Below are positions 15,041 to 23,028 of a stretch of DNA of 51,839 bases, one piece after another. Numbering within the stretch: position 1 is the first letter of the stretch; each line of letters begins with the position of its first letter. The DNA is from Streptomyces sp. SA15 (lineage in GTDB: Bacteria; Actinomycetota; Actinomycetes; Streptomycetales; Streptomycetaceae): positions 1-51,839 of the forward strand of contig NZ_NTGE01000137.1 in NCBI RefSeq assembly GCF_002291145.1, read 5' to 3'. Under the pieces are notes generated by a model. That model had not been told where the DNA came from, made no database searches, and saw nothing but the letters and a program-made list of their open reading frames with translations. The position numbers and the translations under genes are program-made.

Positions 15041-17557
15041 ATGAGTGCGTCCATGAGCGTCGAGACCGCGCAGCACGGCACGAGGCTGCCGTGGGGGGAC
15101 ATCCTGCTGTCCGCGATCGCCTCTGTGAGCTGGGCGTTGATCGGGATGGCGGGCACGGCGGCGCTCGGCCTGCATCTGCTGGAGGCGGACACGGCGGGCT
15201 CGCTGGGGCCGATGACCGCGGCGGTGGTGGCTCTTGGGGCGGGTGGTTCGGTCACACCGTCCGGCGATGTGTCCGCGTTCGGGTTGACGGGCGCGGAGGC
15301 GGCGACCGCCGTCGAGATCACGCCACTGGGTGTCAGCCTCGTCGGCGCGCTGCTGTTGTCGTGGTTCTTCTTACGGTCCCTGCGGGCGGCCGGAGTTGTG
15401 ATCGCCCCGTCCGAACTCCTCGCGCGCGCGGGGGTGGTGGTCGCGCTGTTCGTGGCGATGCTGGGCGGGCTGGCCTGGGCGGGGCACGACGTCATCACGA
15501 TCGACGGAAGCTCGCTGGGGCTCGACGATCTGCCCGGCGGTGGTGGGGGCGGCGGCGGCGTCGAGATTCCCGGGGTGGGCGACATCGGGGATATCGGGGA
15601 CATCGAAGGGCTGCTGCCCGACCAGATCGGCGACCTCATCGACGCGCAAGCCGCGGTCGGCTTCACCGTCGACACCGCGCCCACGCTGCTGGGCGGGCTG
15701 GGCTGGTCGGCCGGAATCCTGCTGATCGCGCTGCTGGCCTCGCGCCGCACGCCGCTGCCGCGCGGTTGGGAGGCCGTGCACCGTGTCGTACGGCCGGCCG
15801 CGTCCGCCCTCGTCACGGTGCTGCTGGTGGCGGTGGCCGCGGGGTTCGCCGCCGCGGCGTACGCGGCGATCGGCGACGACCATCCGAAGCGGATCGCCGG
15901 CGCGGCGCTGCTGGGCGCGCCGAACGGCGTGTGGCTGGGGATTCCGATCGGCCTGTTCGTGCCGTGGGACGGCAAGGCCACCGGCGAACTCGTCCGGCTG
16001 CTGCCCGACCCACTGGACGACCTCCTGAGCCCCGGCACCGACCAGAACGTCACGCTGGGGCGGCTGGCCGACCTTGATGGACGGGTGTGGCTGCTGGGGG
16101 TCGCGGCGGCGGTGATGATGCTGCTGGCGGGGGTACTGATGGCTGTTCGGACGCCTGTGGGGCTTGTGGGCGGCGGTGTCATCGGGGTTTCGGGGCCGGG
16201 GCATGCGGGGGCAGGGTATGCGCTGGGCTCGCGTGGCGGGGGTGTCGGGGCTTCGGGGGGCGGCGGGCCCGAGGGCTTGGCGAGTGGTGGCGGGGCTCGG
16301 GGTTCGGCGGGTGCGGGGTTCTGGGGCGGGGCCGGCGCAGGGCCCGGCGGTGTGGGAGGGGGTTCCGGATCCGGGGCCGCTGTGGGCGCGGGGGCCGGTT
16401 CCGGGGTTGTACGGGATCCGGGTGCCCTCGGTTTCGCGGGGCGGTGTGCCCTACGGCTCGGGGTCGCGAGCGCGTTGACGCTGCTGCTGCTCGCCTGGCT
16501 GACGGAGGTGTCCGTGGACGCCTCGCTGTCCGTGCTCGGCTTCGACGCGCTCGGCGCGGGGATCGACCTGCACGGGAACCTCGGCATGGCACTGCTGCTC
16601 GGCGCCGTGTGGGGCGCGGGCGCGGGGGCCGCCGGGGCGCTGCTCGCCCGTGCGACCGGGGCGGCGGGTCAGCGGGCGGCACCACTGGCGCTGGGTGCGG
16701 TGGCAGAGGCGCGGCCGGGCGAGAGGCCGGTGGCCGGCGGTGCCGGGGGGTCGCAGTCCGTGGGCGAGGCGGGTGGGGCATACCCCGGGGAAGCCTGGGG
16801 GCCGTACGCCGGTCAGGCGGAAGGGCCGTACGCCCGGGGAAGCGGAGGACCACGTGCCGACCAAGCTGGAGGCCCGCACGCCCCGGACCGCGGCGGACCA
16901 GATGCTGGCCAGGCTGGAGGGCCGTACGGCCGCGAGGTAGGAGCGCCCCGCGTCGGCCAGGCCGGAGCGCCGCACGCGGGCGAGGCCGGGGCCCCGTACG
17001 CCGGCCAGGCCGAGAAGCCCAGGCACGTCGGTGAGCCCGGGGAGCAGCGGTCCGGTGAGGCCGGGCCCTACGCCCCCGGTGCGCCGTACCGTCCGCCGAA
17101 CCCGGCCACCAATCCGTATCTGCGGGTGCCGGAGGAGCTGAGGGAGCCGGAGGATGCGCGGCCGTCCGGTGCGGGGCCGGTGCCGGGCGGTGTGCGAGCT
17201 CCTGAAGACCGGCCGCTGGAAGCGGGACGGCCCGGCGCCGGACCGGGGCGCGGAGATGCGCACGCGCCTCATGACCGGCCGCCCGCTGCGAGGCGGCCCG
17301 GTGAGGAAGCTGGGTCGGAGGAAGGCACGCATGCGTCCGACGAGACGCGGCGGCCCGGGGACCCCCCGCCGTCCGGCGACGACGTGTACGGCGCGCCCAC
17401 GGTGGCCCGGCCGATCGGGCCGCCGCCTCGGTCGTACCGGAAATCCAACAGGTCACGGCCCGGAGACCGGCCGTCGGCCGCATCGGACGGCGGGCCTCCG
17501 CCGCCGCCCCCACCACCGCCGCCTCCTCCGCCGGGGAGGCCGAAGGGGCGACGGTGA
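15041..17557 (+). CDS. streptophobe-family membrane protein with TTA codon
   Basis: An 838-residue streptomycete-specific multi-spanning protein. Hydrophobic segments lie at about 15-40, 70-90, 95-115, 125-145, 225-245, 265-290, 355-380 and 480-500. A Gly-rich stretch (about 380-460) interrupts them. The tail (about 570-838) is low-complexity, with ten-residue GGPYAGQA-like repeats and a final run of 13 prolines. The start ATG 15041 gives the MSVETAQHGTRLPWGDILLS N-terminus typical of the family. Codon 111 (15371-15373) is TTA, so translation should need the bldA tRNA. GGG codons are frequent in the Gly-rich part. Function unknown. Confidence 0.82.
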   Translation: MSASMSVETAQHGTRLPWGDILLSAIASVSWALIGMAGTAALGLHLLEADTAGSLGPMTAAVVALGAGGSVTPSGDVSAFGLTGAEAATAVEITPLGVSLVGALLLSWFFLRSLRAAGVVIAPSELLARAGVVVALFVAMLGGLAWAGHDVITIDGSSLGLDDLPGGGGGGGGVEIPGVGDIGDIGDIEGLLPDQIGDLIDAQAAVGFTVDTAPTLLGGLGWSAGILLIALLASRRTPLPRGWEAVHRVVRPAASALVTVLLVAVAAGFAAAAYAAIGDDHPKRIAGAALLGAPNGVWLGIPIGLFVPWDGKATGELVRLLPDPLDDLLSPGTDQNVTLGRLADLDGRVWLLGVAAAVMMLLAGVLMAVRTPVGLVGGGVIGVSGPGHAGAGYALGSRGGGVGASGGGGPEGLASGGGARGSAGAGFWGGAGAGPGGVGGGSGSGAAVGAGAGSGVVRDPGALGFAGRCALRLGVASALTLLLLAWLTEVSVDASLSVLGFDALGAGIDLHGNLGMALLLGAVWGAGAGAAGALLARATGAAGQRAAPLALGAVAEARPGERPVAGGAGGSQSVGEAGGAYPGEAWGPYAGQAEGPYARGSGGPRADQAGGPHAPDRGGPDAGQAGGPYGREVGAPRVGQAGAPHAGEAGAPYAGQAEKPRHVGEPGEQRSGEAGPYAPGAPYRPPNPATNPYLRVPEELREPEDARPSGAGPVPGGVRAPEDRPLEAGRPGAGPGRGDAHAPHDRPPAARRPGEEAGSEEGTHASDETRRPGDPPPSGDDVYGAPTVARPIGPPPRSYRKSNRSRPGDRPSAASDGGPPPPPPPPPPPPPGRPKGRR

Positions 17558-17754
17558 TCCGCGTGGGGCGGCGAGTCGAGGCCGTGACATGTGCCGTATG
17601 TGTCGCATGTGCCGTGGGAGTCGAGCGACCCACCACCGAGAGGACGTGGCCCGTTGGTAAGGTCCGCGTCACCGGCCCGACGCCCAGAGTTCCGTGTCCG
17701 CCAGACGGACCGCAGGGGCGCAAGGCACTGCGTGCCGGATACGGTGGGAACACC

Positions 17755-18969
17755 ATGAGCGCTTCGCAGACCTCGTCCTCCGACGCCCCCACTCTCCTCG
17801 TCAAGATCTTCGGCAAGGACAGGCCGGGCATCACGGCCGGCCTCTTCGACACCCTCGCCGCGTACTCCGTCGACGTGGTCGACATCGAGCAGGTCGTCAC
17901 CCGTGGCCGGATGGTGCTGTGCGCCCTCGTGACCGAGCCGCCGCGCGGGCTCGAGGGAGATCTCCGGGCGACCGTCCACAGCTGGGCGGAGTCGATCAAG
18001 ATGCAGGCCGAGATCATCTCCGGCCGCGGCGACAACCGGCCGCGCGGACTCGGACGTTCCCTGGTGACCGTGCTCGGGCATCCGCTCACCGCCGAGGCCA
18101 CGGCCGCCATCGCGGCCAGGATCACCAAGGTCGGCGGCAACATCGACCGTATCTTCCGGCTCGCCAAGTACCCGGTGACGGCGGTGGAGTTCGCGGTGTC
18201 CGGCGTGGAGACCGAGCCGCTGCGCACCGCCCTGGTGACCGACGCGGCGGCGCTCGGCGTCGACGTCGCGGTCGTCGCGGCGGGACTGCACCGGCGTGCG
18301 CAGCGCCTGGTCGTCATGGACGTGGACTCGACGCTCATCCAGGACGAGGTGATCGAGCTCTTCGCCGCGCACGCCGGCTGCGAGGACAAGGTCGCCGAGG
18401 TGACGGCGGCAGCGATGCGCGGGGAGCTGGACTTCGAGCAGTCGCTGCACGCGCGCGTGGCGTTGCTGGAGGGGCTGGACGCCTCGGTGGTGGACAAGGT
18501 GCGCAGCGAGGTACGGCTGACGCCGGGCGCCCGCACCCTGATCCGCACGCTGAAGCGGCTCGGCTACCAGGTGGGGGTCGTCTCGGGCGGGTTCACCCAG
18601 GTCACGGATGATCTGAAGGAGCGGCTCGGGCTGGACTTCGCCCACGCCAACACGCTGGAGATCGTCGACGGGAAGCTCACCGGCAGGGTCACCGGCGAGA
18701 TCGTGGACCGGGCGGGCAAGGCGCGGCTGCTGCGCCGGTTCGCCGCGGAGGCGGGTGTGCCGCTCGCCCAGACGGTGGCGATCGGCGACGGCGCCAACGA
18801 TCTGGACATGCTCAACGCGGCCGGTCTCGGGGTCGCCTTCAACGCCAAGCCGGTGGTGCAGGAGGCCGCGCACACCGCGGTGAACGTGCCGTTCCTGGAC
18901 ACGGTCCTGTACCTGCTGGGCGTGACCCGTGAAGAGGTCGAGGCGGCGGACGCGCACGACGAGGACTGA
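17755..18969 (+). CDS. serB: phosphoserine phosphatase
   Basis: A 404-residue SerB: two ACT-like regulatory domains (about 13-90 and 100-175) and a HAD phosphatase domain. The HAD nucleophile motif is VVMDVDSTLIQDE, followed by SGGFTQV and the metal-binding GDGANDLDML. It catalyses the last step of serine synthesis, and the ACT domains usually sense serine. The ATG at 17755 matches the family N-terminus. A TACGGT hexamer ends 9 nt upstream, so the leader may be only a few nucleotides. The spacer from 17558 contains two CATGTGCCGT repeats. Confidence 0.95.
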   Translation: MSASQTSSSDAPTLLVKIFGKDRPGITAGLFDTLAAYSVDVVDIEQVVTRGRMVLCALVTEPPRGLEGDLRATVHSWAESIKMQAEIISGRGDNRPRGLGRSLVTVLGHPLTAEATAAIAARITKVGGNIDRIFRLAKYPVTAVEFAVSGVETEPLRTALVTDAAALGVDVAVVAAGLHRRAQRLVVMDVDSTLIQDEVIELFAAHAGCEDKVAEVTAAAMRGELDFEQSLHARVALLEGLDASVVDKVRSEVRLTPGARTLIRTLKRLGYQVGVVSGGFTQVTDDLKERLGLDFAHANTLEIVDGKLTGRVTGEIVDRAGKARLLRRFAAEAGVPLAQTVAIGDGANDLDMLNAAGLGVAFNAKPVVQEAAHTAVNVPFLDTVLYLLGVTREEVEAADAHDED

Positions 18970-19099
18970 GCCGTATCGCGGATCCGGCCGCGGGCCGGGA
19001 ATCGCACCGCGAAGGTCCAGCCGAATCGCGGACCGAACCTCGAGGATCGAACCACGGGCTCGAACACCGCCGCGAAGGCTGGGCCGCCACCGCACAAAG

Positions 19100-19133
19100 A
19101 AGGGCCCGGCACCTCTGCGATGCCGGGCCCCTT
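19100..19133. terminator. bidirectional terminator between serB and sixA
   Basis: GGGCCCGGCA (19102-19111) pairs with TGCCGGGCCC (19121-19130) over a 9-nt loop. On the minus strand it is followed by TTCTTTGTG. It sits between convergent genes. Confidence 0.85.
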
Positions 19134-19147
19134 ACGCGTAGGTCGGG

Positions 19148-19666
19148 TCAGTCGGACGGTGCCCAGTAGTCGAGCAGGGTGGCCGCGCCCGGCTCCAGGG
19201 TCTTCCAGGAGCCCTCGAAGGACAGGACGGCGAAGGCGGCGGCCGGGAAGCCGCGCCGGCTCATCCGCTCGCGGGCCTCCTCCTCGGCCGAGCCGGCCAG
19301 GATGTCGGCGAGCCCCTGCACACCGGGGTTGTGCCCGATGAGCAGGATGTTCTGGGCGTCGTCGGAGGTTTCGTTGAGCAGGGCGATCAGCTCGCCCGGC
19401 GAGGCCTCGTAGATCCGCTCCTCGTAGACGGTCTTCGGCCGCTGCGGAAATTCCTGGACGGCCAGCTTCCACGTCTCGCGCGTCCGGATCGCGGTGGAGC
19501 ACAGGGCCAGGTCGAAGGAGAGGCCGGTGTCTGCCAGCCTTCGTCCGGCCTCTGCCGCGTCTTTTCGGCCCCGATCGGCGAGCGGCCGCTCGTGGTCGGT
19601 CACCTGTGGCCAGTCGGCTTTCGCATGCCGGAAAAGGACAATCCTGCGGGGTTCTGCGACGCTCAT
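19148..19666 (-). CDS. sixA: SixA-type phosphohistidine phosphatase
   Basis: A 172-residue histidine-phosphatase-superfamily protein. The RHAK motif gives Arg13-His14, the phosphate-accepting His; later conserved residues include CSTAIRTRET and the second His in LIGHNPG. SixA members remove phosphate from histidine phosphotransfer proteins, in E. coli acting on ArcB or the nitrogen PTS. The physiological partner here is unknown. ATG 19666; no clear Shine-Dalgarno site. Confidence 0.9.
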   Translation of the reverse strand: MSVAEPRRIVLFRHAKADWPQVTDHERPLADRGRKDAAEAGRRLADTGLSFDLALCSTAIRTRETWKLAVQEFPQRPKTVYEERIYEASPGELIALLNETSDDAQNILLIGHNPGVQGLADILAGSAEEEARERMSRRGFPAAAFAVLSFEGSWKTLEPGAATLLDYWAPSD

Positions 19667-19731
19667 GGGATCCAGCTTCGCACGAAACAGGCCATGGGGC
19701 GCAGGGAGTTGACGGGCGACTCCGAGGGGGT

Positions 19732-19938
19732 TCAGCGCGTTATCAGCTGCTGCACGCGCGCGAGGAGATGGGTGACGGCGGGGTCACCCGAGGCCGCCTG
19801 CGCGTCCGTCGGGTTCAGGATCAGGGTCAACAGCACGATGAAGGCGAGCGTGGGCAGCGCGAGGGCCCACCAGGGCAGCCGGATGTCGACGCCGCCCCGG
19901 GGCGCCGTGTGGGGCCGGGTGGGGATGTGGGCCGACAT
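19732..19938 (-). CDS. small single-span membrane protein
   Basis: A 68-residue protein with one transmembrane helix (about 22-42, LPWWALALPTLAFIVLLTL). A basic/Pro-rich N-terminus precedes it, and a short C-terminal helix ends LLARVQQLITR. ATG 19938 is preceded by GGAGG at 19948-19944. It is conserved in streptomycetes as I recall, but without known function. A longer reading from 20019 lacks a ribosome site. Confidence 0.7.
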   Translation of the reverse strand: MSAHIPTRPHTAPRGGVDIRLPWWALALPTLAFIVLLTLILNPTDAQAASGDPAVTHLLARVQQLITR

Positions 19939-20057
19939 GGATGCCTCCGCTGGTCTTCGATGCCGCGTGGTCCGCTTCTCGCGGTCACATCTCGAAGCTA
20001 CGGAATCCTGAGCCCTCAACCCATCCGGTGATCCACCCAGTTGACCCTGACACTCGC

Positions 20058-20087
20058 CCCCTAGGGGATGGTGGGGCTAGCCCCACC
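20058..20087. terminator. paired palindromes, probable terminator
   Basis: CCCCTAGGGG (20058-20067) and the perfect 18-bp palindrome GGTGGGGCTAGCCCCACC (20070-20087) stand side by side. They lie downstream of the 38-residue gene and upstream of the small membrane protein gene. A terminator role is inferred; an operator is also possible. Confidence 0.5.
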
Positions 20088-20104
20088 CGCAGAAGGAGAT
20101 CCGG

Positions 20105-20221
20105 TCAGGGCGAGGCGATCGTCGCGATGATGGCGATGATCACGAAGATGGCGAAGAACGAGCCGAAGACGAGCAGCATCTTCTTCTGGCCGTTCTGGGG
20201 GTTCGGGTCGAGCACTGGCAT
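20105..20221 (-). CDS. 38-residue membrane microprotein (SGM_5486-type, transporter-associated)
   Basis: A 38-residue protein, MPVLDPNPQNGQKKM followed by one hydrophobic helix rich in Ile (LLVFGSFFAIFVIIAIIAT). I recall this as the SGM_5486 family found next to CynX/NimT transporters in Streptomyces. Here it likewise follows the MFS gene on the same strand, separated by tandem repeats. It could be a small transporter subunit or modulator; no experiment is known to me. The short ATG form is chosen because upstream residues are encoded by the repeats. Confidence 0.75.
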   Translation of the reverse strand: MPVLDPNPQNGQKKMLLVFGSFFAIFVIIAIIATIASP

Positions 20222-20246
20222 ACGGCAAGTCTCGCACCCGTCGCCC

Positions 20247-20405
20247 GCACCAGAATCCCCGGGGGTCCCGCACCAGAATCCACCGGGGTCCCGCACCGGA
20301 TTCCCGGGCGTCCCGTACCGGATTCCCGGGTTGTGAGGGCGACCGGGCCGAGGGGCGAGGACGACCGGGCCCAGGGGAGAGGACGACCGGGCCCAGGGAG
20401 AGCTC
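20247..20405. repeat. two adjacent tandem arrays (4 x about 23 bp, 3 x 22 bp)
   Basis: Array one (20247-20336) has four units starting GCACCAGAATCC or G(C/T)ACCGGATTCC and ending in GGGGTCCC or similar. Array two (20340-20405) has three units of CGACCGGGCCCAGGGGAGAGG type. They fill the whole space between the MFS stop codon and the microprotein start. Units are degenerate, so this is not a CRISPR. Confidence 0.8.
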
Positions 20406-21711
20406 AGCGGGCCGCCTCGTCCTCCACCGTGCGGCTGCGGCCCGCGAGGACGCCCACCACCATCTGCGGGATCATGAGGCCGGTCATGAGGGCGATCGGC
20501 AGGCCCCAGCCACCACTGTGCTGGTAGAGCACGCCCACCAGAAGCGGGCCGGGGATGGAGATCAGATAGCCGGTGCTCTGCGCGAAGGCCGACAGCTGGG
20601 CGACGCCCGTACCGGTCCTGGCGCGCATACCGACCATTGTGAGGGCCAGCGGGAAGGCGCAGTTGGAGACGCCGAGCAGAACGGCCCAGGCCCAGGCGCC
20701 GCCGGCCGGCGCGAAGTACAGGCCGGCGTATCCGGCCAGACCGCAGACGCCGAGCGCGATCACGATCGGCCCCTGGTGCGGCAGCCGGGTGGCGACGCGG
20801 GGGATGACGAAGGCCAGCGGCACGCCCATCACCATCGTGACGGCGAGCAGCAGCCCGGCGGTGCTCGCGGGCACTCCGGCGTCCCGGAAGATCTGCGCCA
20901 TCCAGCCCATCGTGATGTAGGCGGCGGTGGCCTGGAGTCCGAAAAAGACGGCGAGGGCCCAGGCGATACGGCTGCGGGTGATCCGCACGGCCGCCGCCGG
21001 CTCCTCACGCGCGGGCCCCTCCCGCGAGGCGGCGGCCTGGGCGGTGCTGCCCCGCTCCCGGACGAACGGAATCCACGGCACCACGGCCACCGCCGCCAGG
21101 AGCGCCCACATCGCGAGCCCGGACCGCCAGCTGCCGCCCAGCGCCTGGGTCATCGGCACGGTCACCGCCGCCGCGGCCGACGTGCCGAGAGCGAGCGCCA
21201 TCGAGTACAGGCCGGTCATGGAACCGACCCGGTCCGGGAACCAGCGCTTGACGATGACCGGCATCAGCACGTTGCTGACCGCGATGCCCATGAGCGTGAG
21301 GGCACTGGCGGCCAGGAAGCCTGCCGTACCGCCCGTGTACGGCCGTATGAGCAGGCCGGCCGAGATGGCGGCCATGCCCGCGCACACCACCGCGCCCGGC
21401 CCGAAGCGGCGGGCCAGCCGGGGGGCCATGACGCCGAAGAGGGCGAAACAGAGCGGGGGTACGGAGGTGAGGAGTCCGGCCACGCTGCCACTCATGCCGA
21501 GCCCGTCGCGGACCTCTTCCAGGAGGGCGCCCAGGCTGGTGATGGCGGGGCGGAGGTTGACGGCGGACAGCATGATGCCGATGACGACCAGACGGGTCGC
21601 CCACGCGCGCGTGGCTGATCCCGTGGACACAGCTGCTCCCTGGGGGCCGCCGCTCGCGGTCGGACTGCGTACGCTCGTGGACTTCGTCGTCCGGGTTCCC
21701 TGACGTGCCAT
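20404..21711 (-). CDS. CynX/NimT-family MFS transporter
   Basis: A 435-residue major facilitator with about 12 membrane helices from residue 35 to 425. The first helix is followed by NLRPAITSLGALLEE, a signature of the CynX/NimT (cyanate/nitroimidazole) subfamily. The substrate is not predictable. ATG 21711 is exactly 6 nt after TATGAT (21723-21718), so the mRNA should be leaderless. The divergent FadR-type regulator gene and an operator-like palindrome in the promoter spacer suggest repression by that regulator. Confidence 0.92.
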   Translation of the reverse strand: MARQGTRTTKSTSVRSPTASGGPQGAAVSTGSATRAWATRLVVIGIMLSAVNLRPAITSLGALLEEVRDGLGMSGSVAGLLTSVPPLCFALFGVMAPRLARRFGPGAVVCAGMAAISAGLLIRPYTGGTAGFLAASALTLMGIAVSNVLMPVIVKRWFPDRVGSMTGLYSMALALGTSAAAAVTVPMTQALGGSWRSGLAMWALLAAVAVVPWIPFVRERGSTAQAAASREGPAREEPAAAVRITRSRIAWALAVFFGLQATAAYITMGWMAQIFRDAGVPASTAGLLLAVTMVMGVPLAFVIPRVATRLPHQGPIVIALGVCGLAGYAGLYFAPAGGAWAWAVLLGVSNCAFPLALTMVGMRARTGTGVAQLSAFAQSTGYLISIPGPLLVGVLYQHSGGWGLPIALMTGLMIPQMVVGVLAGRSRTVEDEAAR

Positions 21712-21717
21712 GCGCCC

Positions 21718-21748
21718 ATCATAGAATCATGGGATGATTGGCTGTCCA
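21718..21748. promoter_or_regulatory. MFS promoter with palindromic operator
   Basis: On the minus strand TGGACA (21748-21743) and TATGAT (21723-21718) frame a 19-nt spacer. The perfect palindrome AATCAT-GGG-ATGATT (21725-21739) fills that spacer. It is the right size for a GntR/FadR dimer and lies between the transporter gene and the regulator gene. Confidence 0.65.
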
Positions 21749-21792
21749 TCCCCGGGCCGCCCGCTCCGGCCCCGACCGTGCGAAGGTGTGTC

Positions 21793-22485
21793 ATGCCCCT
21801 GAGCCATCCCCGCCGGTCGGCGCTGTCCGAGCAGGTCATCGCCGCACTGCGGCACCAGATCACCTCGGGCGAGTGGCCGGTCGGGTCCCGGATCCCGACG
21901 GAACCGGAGCTGGTCGAGCAGCTCGGCGTCGCCCGCAACACCGTCCGCGAGGCTGTCCGCGCGCTCGCGCACAACGGTCTGCTGGACATCCGCCAGGGCT
22001 CCGGCACGTATGTCGTGGCGACGAGCGAGCTGGCGGGCGTGATGCAACGCCGCTTCGCCGGCGCCGACCCGCGGCACATCGCGGAACTGCGCTCCACGCT
22101 GGAGTCGTCCGCCGCCAGGCTGGCCGCCCAGCGGCGTACCGAGAAGGACCTCAAGCAGCTCGACGCGCTCCTCGTACGGCGTGAGGAGGCGTGGGAGTCG
22201 GGCGACGCCGAGGCGTTCGTGACGGCCGACGCGACCTTCCACCTGGCGGTGGTGGCCGCCTCGCACAACGACGTGATGACCGCGATGTACGCGGACCTGG
22301 GCGAGGTGCTGCGGGACTGGCTGCGCGAGGACGTCGGCGAGGAACTGACGCCCGAGACGCACATGGACCACGCGCGGCTCGTCGACGCGATCCGCACCGG
22401 CGACGCGGTGGCGGCCGCCGAGGAGGCCGCCAGCTATCCCTTCCTGTGCCGCCCGGGCCGGTTCAACGCCCCTTCCGGTGGCTGA
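21793..22485 (+). CDS. FadR-subfamily GntR regulator
   Basis: A 230-residue regulator. The winged helix-turn-helix (about 8-75) carries PTEPELVEQLGVARNTVREA and GLLDIRQGSGTYV. An all-helical FCD ligand domain (about 90-215) includes the metal-binding Asp/His pattern (FHLAVVAASHN, HMDHARLVDAI). It probably represses the divergent MFS gene and its own gene through the shared palindrome, with a small carboxylate as effector. ATG 21793 has GAAGG 6 nt upstream; GTG 21778 is an alternative. Confidence 0.92.
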   Translation: MPLSHPRRSALSEQVIAALRHQITSGEWPVGSRIPTEPELVEQLGVARNTVREAVRALAHNGLLDIRQGSGTYVVATSELAGVMQRRFAGADPRHIAELRSTLESSAARLAAQRRTEKDLKQLDALLVRREEAWESGDAEAFVTADATFHLAVVAASHNDVMTAMYADLGEVLRDWLREDVGEELTPETHMDHARLVDAIRTGDAVAAAEEAASYPFLCRPGRFNAPSGG

Positions 22486-22813
22486 TCCACACCGAGCGGA
22501 CCTCTTTCCAGCAGCGGCCGGTCAGCCGCACGGTCTGCGCGGGCCCGGCCTCGACCGGGGCCCCGTCGCTGTCGATGTCCCACCAGCGTGCGCACTCGAT
22601 GTGCAGGCTGACGTGGTCGGGCCGCGGATAGGGGTTGTGGCAGTACGCCGTCACCTGCGAGCCGGTGACGCTGCTGCGGCACCAGGCACCGAACGGCTCC
22701 GGTGAGGGTGCTTTCCGTACCTCCACGCGTGCGTGCGGTATCGCCTCGTAGGGCAGGCACAGCACGAGAGAGACGGCGACGGTCGCTGAGGCCAGACTGC
22801 GGGACATGCGCAC
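22463..22813 (-). CDS. secreted hypothetical protein
   Basis: A 116-residue protein with a signal peptide (hydrophobic residues about 8-23, LASATVAVSLVLCLP) and a mature part with four cysteines (in FGAWCRS, TAYCHNP, IECARW, TGRCWKE), probably disulfide-bonded outside the cell. GTG 22813 lies 7 nt after AGGAGG (22826-22821). I do not recognise the fold. Its 3' end overlaps the convergent regulator gene by 23 bp. Confidence 0.7.
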   Translation of the reverse strand: MRMSRSLASATVAVSLVLCLPYEAIPHARVEVRKAPSPEPFGAWCRSSVTGSQVTAYCHNPYPRPDHVSLHIECARWWDIDSDGAPVEAGPAQTVRLTGRCWKEVRSVWISHRKGR

Positions 22814-22922
22814 AAGGGGACCTCCTCGGCCGTGCTGGGGAGGGAAGCGCGTGATGAACGCCTGATCCAGAGTGCGCAGTTGTGGCCCTCCCCCGCCTGG
22901 CCGAATAGCCCGAACGAGTGAC

Positions 22923-22962
22923 GGGTGAGGGCCCGCTTCCTTTCGGAGACGGGCCCTCACCC
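22923..22962. terminator. terminator downstream of fabI
   Basis: GGGTGAGGGCCCG (22923-22935) pairs perfectly with CGGGCCCTCACCC (22950-22962) over a 14-nt loop. The 13-bp stem lies downstream of fabI; there is no T-run. Confidence 0.7.
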
Positions 22963-22964
22963 AT

Positions 22965-23020
22965 GGGTCGAGCCGCACGGGTCGAGCCGCACGGGTCTAG
23001 CCGCATTGGTCGAGCCGCAG
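22965..23020. repeat. four 14-bp tandem repeats after fabI
   Basis: Units GGGTCGAGCCGCAC, GGGTCGAGCCGCAC, GGGTCTAGCCGCAT and TGGTCGAGCCGCAG follow each other between the terminator stem and the fabI stop codon. The first two are identical. Confidence 0.85.
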
Positions 23021-23028
23021 CGGCGGCG

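Noticed and set aside
16179..18548. 789-codon minus-strand frame opposite the streptophobe and serB genes
   Set aside because: It spans two real genes, with Arg/Pro/Ser-rich nonsense composition.
20247..20405. CRISPR array
   Set aside because: Units are directly tandem, degenerate and without unique spacers, and no cas gene is near.
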